This document shows, in pieces, positions 43,905-52,831 of a DNA stretch of 64,000 nt. The DNA is from Kiritimatiellaeota bacterium B1221 (GTDB lineage: Bacteria > Verrucomicrobiota > Kiritimatiellia > SS1-B-03-39 > UBA6053), in assembly GCA_029269125.1 (NCBI GenBank), contig JARHXX010000006.1, forward strand, positions 1 to 64,000, written 5' to 3'. The stretch's first letter is position 1, and every line of letters starts with the position of its first letter. The position numbers were made by a program, and so were the translations under genes. The notes under the pieces were generated by a model. It did no database searches, was not told where the DNA came from, and saw nothing but the letters and a program-made list of their open reading frames with translations.

Positions 43905-46379
43905 TCACTCCCCGCCAGCATCCGCCAAAATACGGCAGACATCTGCGGCATGGCCGGCCCCCTCCAATTGGTCCCGAATCCCCGGCTGACGGAAACGTTT
44001 GGCCACCCGGGCCAGCGAGCGCAAATGAATCTCCGGAGAATCATCCTTGGGACTGAGCAAGCTGATTAAAATACGGGGCGACTCCTCTTGATCAAAGAAC
44101 GGATGGATCGGATCCCCCATTCCCACCAGAATAATGGGCCCGGCCCGATTTCCACAATGTCCATGAAGCAAAATAACATCTTTTGCCAAAGCCACCGGCG
44201 TCAATTTTGCCGAATCGATCAGAGCGGGAATCGCTTCCGCCACCATTTCAGGGTCCTCCGGAAGTGAATCCTTCACCAGTTGCTCAATACGGGATTCCGC
44301 CAGTTGACCCGCGTCCAAATCAATTCCGCGGATTTCAGGAAAGGTATCATCCGCCGGCAATGCGACCGGCCCCTGAAAATCCTCCTGGCTTTCAATTTCC
44401 GGATAAACCACAATTAAATTATTGTCCGGAAACTGGCGCGCCATCAATTCAGGCAAAGGATCAAGGGTCGGTGTCCACAGAGCCGTATCCCGGCGAATTT
44501 GCGGAAGTAACACCAAATCATCCCCCCCGATATCAGCAAACAGTTTTTGCCGGCACTCTTTCCAGGTTTTGCAAAGCGTCACTTTGGTTTCACAACCGGG
44601 CTGCATGTTTTCAAATGCCTCTTCGAGTTTTTCCGCTGAAGGTCCGCTGAGATAGAGATGAATTTTGACCCCGGCCTGCTTGGCCAAATGTTTGCTTTCC
44701 CGTATCAGAGTGTTCAAATCGTTCCGGTACTCTGATAATGGGGGCATGGGCACCCGAAGAATTTTATTGGTCGCCAGAGGTTTAAGCAAACGGCAGAGCA
44801 TCACCCGTGACGGACAGACCTCCGTTAAATTTTGCTGGGTGGTTCCGAAGATACGGCTTCCGGGAGTCGGCCGTTCATTCCATCCCGAAATCACCGTGGT
44901 GGCCCGCAACTCACGCACCCCACGCACAATGCCGTCCACCGGATTGATATCGACCCGCAATTGGGGCTCCACCTCCATACTGGCGGCGGAAGCGCGGTTA
45001 ATGCACTGGGCCAAGAGCTTTTCGCCCCCTGCCACCGCCACTTCGGTGTCATGCTGATCCGATACAATGGTAAAAGGATACAACCCGCCCGGAGTGGCTT
45101 TATCCCGACAAAGCAACCCTAATTCCATCAGTGGCACGGCCATTTCAGGTTTATGAACTGCGATCAATAAACGCTGCTCAAGACGAAGAACCCGGGAGGT
45201 CCCGACATCGGCCAGGGCCATTTTACGTCCCGAGCGCTGAACCACCCAACTGCCCAGAGGCACGGTCACCATGATCATCGCGATCGCCCCGTTTAAGGCC
45301 GCATCGTTCAACAATCCGGCATCAAAACCCACCAAAGCGGCGGCCAGAGTGGCCGCGGCCTGAACCACCGTGAGACCAAACATGACATTCCGTTCATGGG
45401 CTTTGTAGCCAAACACCATCCCCGCAATCCAGGCGGCCAAAAACTTGGTCACCACCACCATGCCCACCATCACCCCAATCACTTTCCAGGTTTCCGGGTC
45501 CGCCACCAACACCGCCGGATCCACCAACATGCCCACTGAAATCAGGAAAAACGGAATGAACAGATTATTTCCCACAAACTCCAATCGATTCATCAGTGCA
45601 CTGTGTTCAGGAATCTGACGATTGAGCGCTGCTCCCGCAAGAAAAGCGCCAATCAGGGGTTTCATACGGGCATACTGGGAAAAATACGCACAAGCACACA
45701 CCACCGTGAGCACAAACAGAAACTGCGTCCCTCCCGACTCACTCACATGCTTGAAAAACCAACGGGCCAGGCGGGGAATAATGAGCACGATGGCAAACAC
45801 CAGTACCATCAACGCCAAAACCAGACTGCCCCAGAATCGGGCATTAAGCACAATGTCCTGGGACGCATCCACAATCACCGCCAATACCAACAGCGCGAGC
45901 GTGTCGGTCACAATGGTTGCCCCCACCGAAATGGTTACGGGCTGCGAACGGTGAATCCCCAATTTGGCGGCCACCGGATACGCCAGCAAGGTGTGGGAGG
46001 CGAACATCGAAGCCATCAAGATGGCGGCAGACCATCCCCAGTCCCCCAATGCATAGTACACCACGACGGCCCCGAGCACTTGGGGAATCAGAAACGTGAC
46101 AAAACCAAAACTGATGCTTTTAAATTTCGTTCGGGAGAATTCGTAGAGATCGATTTCCAAACCAGCCAGAAACATAATATACAACAACCCAATTTCCCCA
46201 AACAAGGTGATCGCTTCATTCCGTTCCAAAATCCCGAAACCGTCCGCCCCCAATGCGGCACCGGCAATGAGCAACAACACCATATCCGGAATGCGCAGCA
46301 AAGCTCCCAGCAAGGGGGCCAACAAAATCATGGAAATGATAATCGTAAAAATGAGAACGTGGTCAGTAATCGGGAGCAT
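43905..46379 (-). CDS. CPA2-type cation/proton antiporter with USP-like and EIIA-like C-terminal domains
   Basis: About 824 residues. The first 390 residues form a twelve-helix Na+/H+ exchanger domain (PDMVLLLIAGAALGADGFG, LAGLEIDLYEF, MASMFASHTLLAYPV). A universal-stress-like region (about 400-680) follows, including two segments with RVMLCRLLKPLA and ESKHLAKQAGVKIH. The C-terminal 130 residues resemble a PTS EIIA (Ntr/Fru) domain (DVILLHGHCGN ... ILISLLSPKDDSPEIHLRSLARVAKRF), in which one of the His residues may be the phospho-acceptor. It is probably a phosphorylation-sensitive antiporter. Confidence 0.87.
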   Translation of the reverse strand: MLPITDHVLIFTIIISMILLAPLLGALLRIPDMVLLLIAGAALGADGFGILERNEAITLFGEIGLLYIMFLAGLEIDLYEFSRTKFKSISFGFVTFLIPQVLGAVVVYYALGDWGWSAAILMASMFASHTLLAYPVAAKLGIHRSQPVTISVGATIVTDTLALLVLAVIVDASQDIVLNARFWGSLVLALMVLVFAIVLIIPRLARWFFKHVSESGGTQFLFVLTVVCACAYFSQYARMKPLIGAFLAGAALNRQIPEHSALMNRLEFVGNNLFIPFFLISVGMLVDPAVLVADPETWKVIGVMVGMVVVTKFLAAWIAGMVFGYKAHERNVMFGLTVVQAAATLAAALVGFDAGLLNDAALNGAIAMIMVTVPLGSWVVQRSGRKMALADVGTSRVLRLEQRLLIAVHKPEMAVPLMELGLLCRDKATPGGLYPFTIVSDQHDTEVAVAGGEKLLAQCINRASAASMEVEPQLRVDINPVDGIVRGVRELRATTVISGWNERPTPGSRIFGTTQQNLTEVCPSRVMLCRLLKPLATNKILRVPMPPLSEYRNDLNTLIRESKHLAKQAGVKIHLYLSGPSAEKLEEAFENMQPGCETKVTLCKTWKECRQKLFADIGGDDLVLLPQIRRDTALWTPTLDPLPELMARQFPDNNLIVVYPEIESQEDFQGPVALPADDTFPEIRGIDLDAGQLAESRIEQLVKDSLPEDPEMVAEAIPALIDSAKLTPVALAKDVILLHGHCGNRAGPIILVGMGDPIHPFFDQEESPRILISLLSPKDDSPEIHLRSLARVAKRFRQPGIRDQLEGAGHAADVCRILADAGGE

Positions 46380-46437
46380 AATCAAACTTAATTCAGAGAG
46401 GCAAAGGTTGCAAGATGCGGGAAAGAAATATCAGCAC

Positions 46438-47226
46438 TTACTTTAAAGCACTTTCCTGCAAGTCACCAGTGAAATTCGCCCCTCCGGGACTTATAAAACG
46501 CACCTGCCGAAACCCCGGCCGGGAAACCGGGCCCAGGGTGACGGTCCAATCCGCAGGCAATTGCCCCACCATTTGATAGGGTGGCGCTGAATGGAAAATA
46601 GGCGTAGCGCGCGGTAACTTGATCTCCTGTCCGGATTTTAATTGGGTGAGATCCAATTTACCCGAGGCCAGCCCCCAGAGGCCCCGATGCTTTTCTTTCG
46701 CTTCTTTTTCCAATTTGCGCAGGCGGGACCAATATTTATCCTGCGAGGTTCCATCCGGCAGCTCTGTTCCCATTCCGTAAACCCGCGCATAGCCCTGCTT
46801 GATTAAAATTTCACTTAACCAACGTCCTTCCACCTCCACCATCGAATAATACCTTTTCATGGCACTGGCCCCCCGGGCATTTGAATAACGGGTATGAACC
46901 GTCAGCGCTTTATCCTTTAACAATTTCCGGACATATTCGGCAGCCTCTTTGGCCCCTTTCACAACCTGTTCCGGCGTCAATCCGAAATAGTCGGCTTGGG
47001 CCTGCACCCGATCAGGGTAGCGCATGTCCGTCTCGGGTGTATCCACAAAGTACAGTCGGAATAAATACCGGGATGAATTTCTTTTTGCATGAAAACTGTC
47101 TCCGTCATTGGCAAGATTTTCTTCAAACGTCACCCCGTCTAATTCCGTCCAAACCCGTGCCTGAACCGGAACCCCCATCAGCAGTACCAGCCAAATTCCG
47201 AACTGAAAATTTCTTAACTTGCGCAT
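46438..47226 (-). CDS. secreted SNase-like (staphylococcal nuclease-type) protein
   Basis: About 262 residues from ATG 47226, which starts a signal peptide (MRKLRNFQFGIWLVLLMGVPVQA). The OB-fold core follows: NDGDSFHAKR, YLFRLYFVDTPETD, EAAEYVRKLLKDKALTVHTR, and GYARVYGMG. The Asp and Arg positions of thermonuclease are visible. A C-terminal beta-domain follows from about residue 200. A periplasmic nuclease or nucleic-acid-binding role is likely. Confidence 0.83.
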   Translation of the reverse strand: MRKLRNFQFGIWLVLLMGVPVQARVWTELDGVTFEENLANDGDSFHAKRNSSRYLFRLYFVDTPETDMRYPDRVQAQADYFGLTPEQVVKGAKEAAEYVRKLLKDKALTVHTRYSNARGASAMKRYYSMVEVEGRWLSEILIKQGYARVYGMGTELPDGTSQDKYWSRLRKLEKEAKEKHRGLWGLASGKLDLTQLKSGQEIKLPRATPIFHSAPPYQMVGQLPADWTVTLGPVSRPGFRQVRFISPGGANFTGDLQESALK

Positions 47227-47270
47227 ATGGAAATGCTGAAGAAAATCCAGCAACTTGCAAGCCCCCCCTT

Positions 47271-47705
47271 TTAGAAAAACAAGTGCCCCAGTATTAGGAA
47301 AAGACCGGCCCAAAATGCCGACATCAACAAAAATAAAAGCGGAATCAAACCCGAGTACTTCACAAATCCTCCGTCCTGATAACAAGCGAACTTCGCGCTG
47401 CGATCCTGATGACGGTTTCTACGCAAACATGGCTGAATCCATCGACCCACCCAGCGATTGGTATATTTCAGCAATCCCGCGGGTAACTGCCGGGGGCGAA
47501 ATCCACAATCCATATTTTTACAATATATACAGGGCTGATCATGTTCCGGTCTGGTGGGGAAATACACAAAACGATCCATGGTAATTCGAAACATATCCCA
47601 AGTGAGATAGATCAAGTCTAAGGGGAACAGAATGATTTTGAAAAAAAACGTCATGAATGGCCAGGTGGAATCCTTACAAAAAGCATACACAATTCCACTC
47701 CCCAT
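47271..47705 (-). CDS. small membrane protein with a Cys-rich loop
   Basis: A 144-residue protein with hydrophobic helices near the N-terminus (MTFFFKIILFPLDLIYLTWDMF) and C-terminus (LIPLLFLLMSAFWAGLFLILGHLFF). The loop between them holds CIYCKNMDCGF, a possible metal- or redox-binding set. No family was recognised. It precedes the nuclease gene by 44 bp on the same strand. Confidence 0.55.
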   Translation of the reverse strand: MGSGIVYAFCKDSTWPFMTFFFKIILFPLDLIYLTWDMFRITMDRFVYFPTRPEHDQPCIYCKNMDCGFRPRQLPAGLLKYTNRWVGRWIQPCLRRNRHQDRSAKFACYQDGGFVKYSGLIPLLFLLMSAFWAGLFLILGHLFF

Positions 47706-47869
47706 GTTGAACCACTATAACAAAAACCTTTTCATTTACACCCATGGGGTTACTTTCAACCCATCAATAACTAATTAAACGTTATTTAAAAGGGTTGAAA
47801 ATATGTGAGATCCCGTTGAAATTGCGGGAGGACACCTGCCGGGTGAACACAGGAACGCCCCCCCTTTTT

Positions 47870-49129
47870 TTACGACCGGGTCACCAGGACTTCCTGTTCG
47901 TAGCGCTCCATTTCACTTAACCAACCGGCACCCACGGGAACCCCCGCCTGCTCGCAGAGCTCGTCCCACACCGCACCGAAAGGCATGGTCTTGAACGCTT
48001 CCATCAGTCCGAGTCGATGAGTGTTTTGACCCTTGGCTTCATAATCCTGTAAGTGCGCAGTCGGATCGAGCAGCGCATACAATATACCTTCCCGCGCCGC
48101 CCGGGTGCCAATCACGTACGCGCCAATCCGGTTAATGGATGCATCAAAGAAATCCAGTGCCAGCATCACCTTCTCCCAGGCTTTTCCACGTTGTATTTCG
48201 AGAAACACATTCTTGAGATCATCATTGAATAGCACCACGTGATCCGAATCCCACCGAACCGGGCGGCTGACATGCAACAGGAGCTTGTCCATAAACTGCA
48301 GATGACTGGAAATTTTCCCGTGAATACATTCAGTGGGATGATAATGCCCCATGTCCATACAAAGCCCCATGCCGCGGCTGAGCGCGTAATCCGCACAGAA
48401 TTCAGAGGAACTCACCACATACTCCTCGGATCCAATTCCAAACAGCTTGCTTTCAATAAAATCCACGCACTTAGACGTATCCACGGAATCATCCCTTCGA
48501 ATTTCATCATAAGCGGCGGCCATTCGCGCCCGGGGACCAAAGCGGTCCGCCGGCAAATCTTTGGCTCCATCCGGTGTCCACCAGTTGACGTAGCAGGGAG
48601 AACCCTGTGCATCCGCCATGGCTTCGGCAATTTTCCGGCAAGCTTTCCCATGCTGAATCCAAAAGTCGCGGATCTCTTTGTCAGGATGAGACAACGTAAA
48701 TCCATCTTCCGCTTTGGGATGCGCAAAAAAGGTCGGATTAAAATCCAAACAAACGTTCTGTGCTTTCGCCCAGTCCATCCACTTTTGAAAACAGGATGCA
48801 TCCATCTGATCCCGATCCACATAATGATCCGTCTCTGAGTAGGAGGCATGCACATTCACCCTCTGGGTTCCGGGAATCAGGGACATCGCCTTTGCGATAT
48901 CCGCGCGGGCCTCTTCGCCGTTGCGCGCCCGGCCGGGATAATTTCCCGTCGCCAGTATTCCCCCTCCGGCCAGACCTTCAGGTTTGGTTTCAAATCCCAC
49001 CACATCATCCGATTGCCAGCAGTGAAGAGAAATGGGCAGCGCCAAAGCTTTTTGTATAGCGGCATCCGTATCAATGCCATATTCAGCATAACGGGCTTTT
49101 GCAGATTCGTAGACGGAAGAGTGGGTCAT
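47870..49129 (-). CDS. rhaA: L-rhamnose isomerase
   Basis: A 419-residue enzyme matching RhaA over its length: LPISLHCWQSDDVVGFE, VNVHASYSETD, DFNPTFFAHPKAEDGFTLSHPD, and the metal-site segments GMGLCMDMGHYHPTE and RWDSDHVVLFND. It converts L-rhamnose to L-rhamnulose in the cytoplasm. The kinase and aldolase genes are not in the window. It is divergent from an AraC-family regulator gene 97 bp away. Confidence 0.95.
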   Translation of the reverse strand: MTHSSVYESAKARYAEYGIDTDAAIQKALALPISLHCWQSDDVVGFETKPEGLAGGGILATGNYPGRARNGEEARADIAKAMSLIPGTQRVNVHASYSETDHYVDRDQMDASCFQKWMDWAKAQNVCLDFNPTFFAHPKAEDGFTLSHPDKEIRDFWIQHGKACRKIAEAMADAQGSPCYVNWWTPDGAKDLPADRFGPRARMAAAYDEIRRDDSVDTSKCVDFIESKLFGIGSEEYVVSSSEFCADYALSRGMGLCMDMGHYHPTECIHGKISSHLQFMDKLLLHVSRPVRWDSDHVVLFNDDLKNVFLEIQRGKAWEKVMLALDFFDASINRIGAYVIGTRAAREGILYALLDPTAHLQDYEAKGQNTHRLGLMEAFKTMPFGAVWDELCEQAGVPVGAGWLSEMERYEQEVLVTRS

Positions 49130-49226
49130 GGGGAGCTCCTAAGGGTACGGGACAAAAAAGAAATCTCTATCATAATCCCCAAGCCTTTTCCTTGAGAATC
49201 AGGACATTTTATAGCACAATCCAGAC

Positions 49227-50141
49227 ATGACGAATTCTGTAAAATCACCACCTGAAAAGCTTCAGAAAAAGGACTTTTTTGCGGACGCCAGCCTGCCTTT
49301 ACAAGTGCTCATCCGTGACCCCCAACCTGAATTCCCTTTGCACGGACATGATTTCCACGAATTGGTCATCATTCTCGGCGGCACCGCGATTCATGCCATT
49401 GACGGTCAAAGATATCCCGTCCGCAGCGGGGATGCTTTTGTTATTTCACCCAGACAGGCCCACCAATATTTGGAGCTGTGTGATTTGTCATTGGTCAATA
49501 TCCTCTTTGACAAAGAAGGATTGGCCATGTCTGCGTGGGATATACGCGCCCTCCCCGGGTTTCACGCACTGTTCTTTTTGGAGCCAGCATATCGCTCACA
49601 ACATAATTTTGGCAGCCGCCTGCAGCTTTCCCCTCAGCAGCTTCAAACCGTATTGCCGGTGATCCGGCAACTGGAGGCTGAAATTCGAGACCAGCCCGGG
49701 GGGTATCGGGTGATGGCCAAAGGCGCCTTCATGCAACTCTGCGTACACCTCTCCCGTTGGTATTCAGATAACATCCACGCTTCCGAGTCCTTGGATCTGC
49801 TACGCATCGGTAAAGCCATCGCCTATTTGGAGACCCACTATGCGGAAAAAATCACCCTCACACAGCTGGCCGCCACCTCTCATCTTTCCGAACGCCAATT
49901 CTGCAGAATTTTCAAGCAATGCCTCGGCCGCTCCCCTATTGAACACCTATTAGAAGTACGCATTCAACAAGCTTCAACCCATTTAAGGGAAAGCGCCATG
50001 AGCGTCACTGAAATCGCTTTTGCCTGTGGCTTCTCCGATGGAAATTACTTCACCCGCAGCTTTAAAAAACACTTACATCAATCCCCCACCCAGTACCGTC
50101 AGAAAGCACACGCCCTGTCGATGCCGGCCAGTGATCTGTAA
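49227..50141 (+). CDS. AraC-family regulator, probably of rhaA
   Basis: A 304-residue protein with an N-terminal cupin sensor (FPLHGHDFHELVIILGGTAIHAIDGQRYPVRSGDAFVISP) and two C-terminal helix-turn-helix motifs (KITLTQLAATSHLSERQFCR, and MSVTEIAFACGFSDGNYFTR). The layout and the divergent rhaA gene fit a RhaS/RhaR-type activator responding to rhamnose. The intergenic 97 bp would hold the operator. Confidence 0.88.
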   Translation: MTNSVKSPPEKLQKKDFFADASLPLQVLIRDPQPEFPLHGHDFHELVIILGGTAIHAIDGQRYPVRSGDAFVISPRQAHQYLELCDLSLVNILFDKEGLAMSAWDIRALPGFHALFFLEPAYRSQHNFGSRLQLSPQQLQTVLPVIRQLEAEIRDQPGGYRVMAKGAFMQLCVHLSRWYSDNIHASESLDLLRIGKAIAYLETHYAEKITLTQLAATSHLSERQFCRIFKQCLGRSPIEHLLEVRIQQASTHLRESAMSVTEIAFACGFSDGNYFTRSFKKHLHQSPTQYRQKAHALSMPASDL

Positions 50142-50160
50142 AGCTCCAGATTCAGGACAT

Positions 50161-50188
50161 AAAAAAACCCCGCGTTTGCGGGGGTTTA
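50161..50188 (-). terminator. terminator of tRNA-Ser (also usable by the AraC gene)
   Basis: CCCCGC and GCGGGG pair around a GTTT loop. An A/T tract on each side makes it bidirectional: seven A on the left give U on the minus transcript, and TTTAAA lies on the right. Confidence 0.8.
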
Positions 50189-50191
50189 AAG

Positions 50192-50283
50192 TGGCGGAGA
50201 GATAGGGATTCGAACCCTAGGAAGCTGTTTCCAACCTCACTCACTTTCCAGGCGAGCCCGTTCGACCACTCCGGCATCTCTCC
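50192..50283 (-). tRNA. tRNA-Ser(GGA)
   Basis: 92 nt on the minus strand. The acceptor stem GGAGAGA/TCTCTCC, anticodon loop CTGGAAA (anticodon GGA), a long variable arm, T-arm TAGGGTTCGAATCCCTA and encoded CCA are all present. Confidence 0.95.
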
Positions 50284-50429
50284 GTTTAAGGAGCTGGGCT
50301 TATAGCGTTCGATTTCATGGAGGTCAATAAAAGTCTTGAATCAATTTTCCTCTTAAATTCATCCCGAAGGCTCCCGGACAGCCCATGGCGGATGGGAAAG
50401 GATCCGCGACCCCAAAAAGGAGGTAGGGA

Positions 50430-50525
50430 ATGTGCATCGGCAGAAGCATTCCGCCACCCGATTTCAATACCCATGAAAGAAGATTGTTTCCCGTCCGCTT
50501 TGTCCATAAGGAAAAGATCACATGA
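50430..50525 (+). CDS. 31-codon ORF translationally coupled to the glycosyltransferase
   Basis: The ATG at 50430 is preceded by AAAAGGAGGTAGGGA, one of the best ribosome-binding sites in the window. The frame runs 31 codons (MCIGRSIPPPDF ... FVHKEKIT) and its TGA overlaps the ATG of the glycosyltransferase by ATGA. The glycosyltransferase has only a weak AAGGAA of its own. It could be a leader peptide that drives translation of the enzyme, or a small protein. Confidence 0.45.
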   Translation: MCIGRSIPPPDFNTHERRLFPVRFVHKEKIT

Positions 50526-51640
50526 AAGTAAGTTTACAAATTCAGGCGGCGATAGATCAACGTGCGGGTGTGGGCAGATATGTTCATACCCTGGTTCCCG
50601 AACTCGCCGCTTTGCGGGGGGAAGACAAACTCAACGGATTTTATTTTGATTTTCGCCGGCGGGGTTCGCCTTTTTCCGAGGAAATGCTGCCCCAATCCCC
50701 TTACCACCGCTTGCCCGGGGCGCTGATTCAGCAATGCTGGAAACGCTTCGGCGCTCCTGCATACACACGTTTCGCCCCGGAGGCAGATGTGTATCACTTC
50801 CCCAACTTCATCATCCCTCCCCTGCCTGCCGGCCCCAAAGCGGTGGTAAATATTCACGATTGTTGTTTCATCAAATGCCCTGAAACCATGGAACCTAAAA
50901 ACCGTTCCTACCTTCAGAAACGTCTGCCCGCAACCCTCCGGCGTGCGGACAAGATTTTAACCATCAGCGAAACCATGGCCGACGAACTGCGCGAAGCCTT
51001 CGGTCTCCCGGAAGACAAAGTGCGCGCCACGCTGCTGGGTCCGCCGCCCACCATGAACGACCTGCCGGAAAATCAAGTCGACGCCAGAGTCAAAGCCCTC
51101 GGGGTTGATGGCCCCTTCCTCCTGAATGTGGGCACGCTCGAACCCCGGAAAAACCATGTTTTCCTGTTTAAAGTGTTTGAAGCCTTAAAATATTTTGATG
51201 GGAAATTAGTGCTTTGCGGCATGAAAGGCTGGCAAGTGGAGCCGATCCTCGAAGCCATGCAGGCGAACGGAAAAGCAGACCGCATTCTGCACTTGGATTA
51301 CGTGGAGGATGACGATTTGGTCGCACTCTACCGGCGGGCAGAAGCTCTGCTCTTTCCCTCCCTCTATGAAGGATTCGGTTTACCCCCGGTAGAAGCCATG
51401 CGGCAGGGTTGCCCGGTAATCAGCAGCGACGGAGGCTCACTGGCAGAAGTCGTGGGTGATGGCGGTGTCGTCCTGCCCACCAAAGATCCTGCGGAATGGG
51501 CCGCCGGAATCGAAGACCTGCTCTCCAGCCCCGACCGGCGCGCACGGCTCATCAATGCCGGACACAAAAAAGCCTCCCAATTCTCCTGGCGCAAATGCGC
51601 CGAAGAGACCTGGGAGGTTTATAGGGAACTGGAAAATTAG
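50522..51640 (+). CDS. GT4-family glycosyltransferase
   Basis: A 372-residue GT-B enzyme with GVGRYVHTLVPELAAL in the N-terminal domain and the donor-binding GT4 features in the C-terminal half: LNVGTLEPRKNH, EALLFPSLYEGFGLPPVEAM (the EX7E motif), and CPVISSDGGSLAEVVGDGG. It probably adds a hexose from a nucleotide sugar in lipopolysaccharide or exopolysaccharide synthesis. No other cell-surface synthesis gene is next to it. Confidence 0.88.
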   Translation: MKVSLQIQAAIDQRAGVGRYVHTLVPELAALRGEDKLNGFYFDFRRRGSPFSEEMLPQSPYHRLPGALIQQCWKRFGAPAYTRFAPEADVYHFPNFIIPPLPAGPKAVVNIHDCCFIKCPETMEPKNRSYLQKRLPATLRRADKILTISETMADELREAFGLPEDKVRATLLGPPPTMNDLPENQVDARVKALGVDGPFLLNVGTLEPRKNHVFLFKVFEALKYFDGKLVLCGMKGWQVEPILEAMQANGKADRILHLDYVEDDDLVALYRRAEALLFPSLYEGFGLPPVEAMRQGCPVISSDGGSLAEVVGDGGVVLPTKDPAEWAAGIEDLLSSPDRRARLINAGHKKASQFSWRKCAEETWEVYRELEN

Positions 51641-51642
51641 GA

Positions 51643-51700
51643 AATGGGAGAATGAGGGGAAACACCCCAATTCTCCAACTCCCCTATTCCCCCAATTCCT
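51643..51700. terminator. imperfect hairpin between converging genes
   Basis: GGAGAATGAGGGG is followed by ACCCCAATTCTCC with an AAAC loop. It lies between the glycosyltransferase and cysK and probably serves both directions. Its composition resembles the element at 6919-7015. Confidence 0.5.
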
Positions 51701-52632
51701 TATCCCAAATATTGCTGGAACAACCAAGTAGAAAGATAACGCTCACCGGTATCACAACCGATACAAACGATTTTCTTCCCGGCATTTTCAGGACGTTTGG
51801 CAAATTCAACCGCGGCGTGCACATTGCCTCCGGCCGAAATTCCGATCAGAATCCCTTCTTCACGGGCACAACGACGGGCCATTTCACCGGACTCCTCTTC
51901 GTTTACCTGCATCACTTCGTCTACCACGTCACCATGATAGTTGTTGGGAACGAAGCCGGCACCAATCCCCTGGATCTTATGCGGTCCGGGATTGCCGCCG
52001 CTTAATACCGGAGAACCGACCGGCTCAACCGCCACGGCTTTGAAATCAGCATTCTTTTCTTTCAGGAATTTACCGGCACCACTGACGGTTCCGCCCGTTC
52101 CCACACCGGCAACCAATGCGTCAACATTCCCTTCAGTGTCCTCCCAAATTTCCGGACCCGTCGTTTCATAATGTGCGTTCGGGTTCGCTTCGTTGTTAAA
52201 CTGTTGCGGCATGAAGGATCCGGGAGTTTCCTTATGCAGCTCTTCCGCTTTGGCAATAGCACCGGGCATGCCCTTGGCCGCTTCGGTCAATACCAGCTCC
52301 GCACCCAGAATTTTCAACAAATGACGACGTTCGAGGCTCATACTTTCAGGCATGCAAAGAATACAGCGATACCCCTTCGCAGCAGCCACAAAAGAAAGCG
52401 CGATACCGGTGTTTCCGGAAGTCGGTTCAATGATGGTGCCACCAGGTTTTAAATCGCCAGATTTTTCAGCCGCTTCAATCATGGCTTTGCCAATCCGGTC
52501 TTTCACACTGTACAAAGGATTGCGGGATTCGAGTTTGATATAAACCTCGCCCACGCAGCCTTCGGTTACGCGGTTCAATTTCACCAAAGGAGTGTTTCCA
52601 ACGGTATCTACAATATTTTGATATACAGGCAT
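51700..52632 (-). CDS. cysK: cysteine synthase A (O-acetylserine sulfhydrylase)
   Basis: A 310-residue PLP enzyme. The Schiff-base lysine is in NPLYSVKDRIG, the substrate loop is PTSGNTG, the PLP phosphate loop is VGTGGTVSG, and DTGERYLST closes the C-terminus. It makes L-cysteine from O-acetylserine and sulfide. It is divergent from metX, so sulfur amino-acid genes flank a common 199-bp promoter region. Confidence 0.96.
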   Translation of the reverse strand: MPVYQNIVDTVGNTPLVKLNRVTEGCVGEVYIKLESRNPLYSVKDRIGKAMIEAAEKSGDLKPGGTIIEPTSGNTGIALSFVAAAKGYRCILCMPESMSLERRHLLKILGAELVLTEAAKGMPGAIAKAEELHKETPGSFMPQQFNNEANPNAHYETTGPEIWEDTEGNVDALVAGVGTGGTVSGAGKFLKEKNADFKAVAVEPVGSPVLSGGNPGPHKIQGIGAGFVPNNYHGDVVDEVMQVNEEESGEMARRCAREEGILIGISAGGNVHAAVEFAKRPENAGKKIVCIGCDTGERYLSTWLFQQYLG

Positions 52633-52831
52633 GTTTTAGTTTCTCCGGGGTTTCGACGCTCCACTTTTTTGAAACGCCATAATTAAACAGTATGTCGATA
52701 GATTTAGTAGAGATTAAAATAATACTTTCTAAATGATGTGCAAGTCTCATATGAGAAAAAAGGGGGATTTTTTGGATCGAAACCCGAAAAGCCCTGCTTT
52801 TTCCTGCTTGCGAAGAGGGTATAGGAGGGCT

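Noticed and set aside
49207-49220. TTTATAGCACAATC before the AraC gene considered as another CTATAG-type operator
   Set aside because: It lacks the CTATAG core and lies outside the block; the match is limited to TATAGCAC.
52633-52831. Region between cysK and metX considered for a SAM or other sulfur riboswitch
   Set aside because: No arrangement of conserved stems and purine-rich joining segments was seen; only a strong ribosome-binding site before metX is clear.
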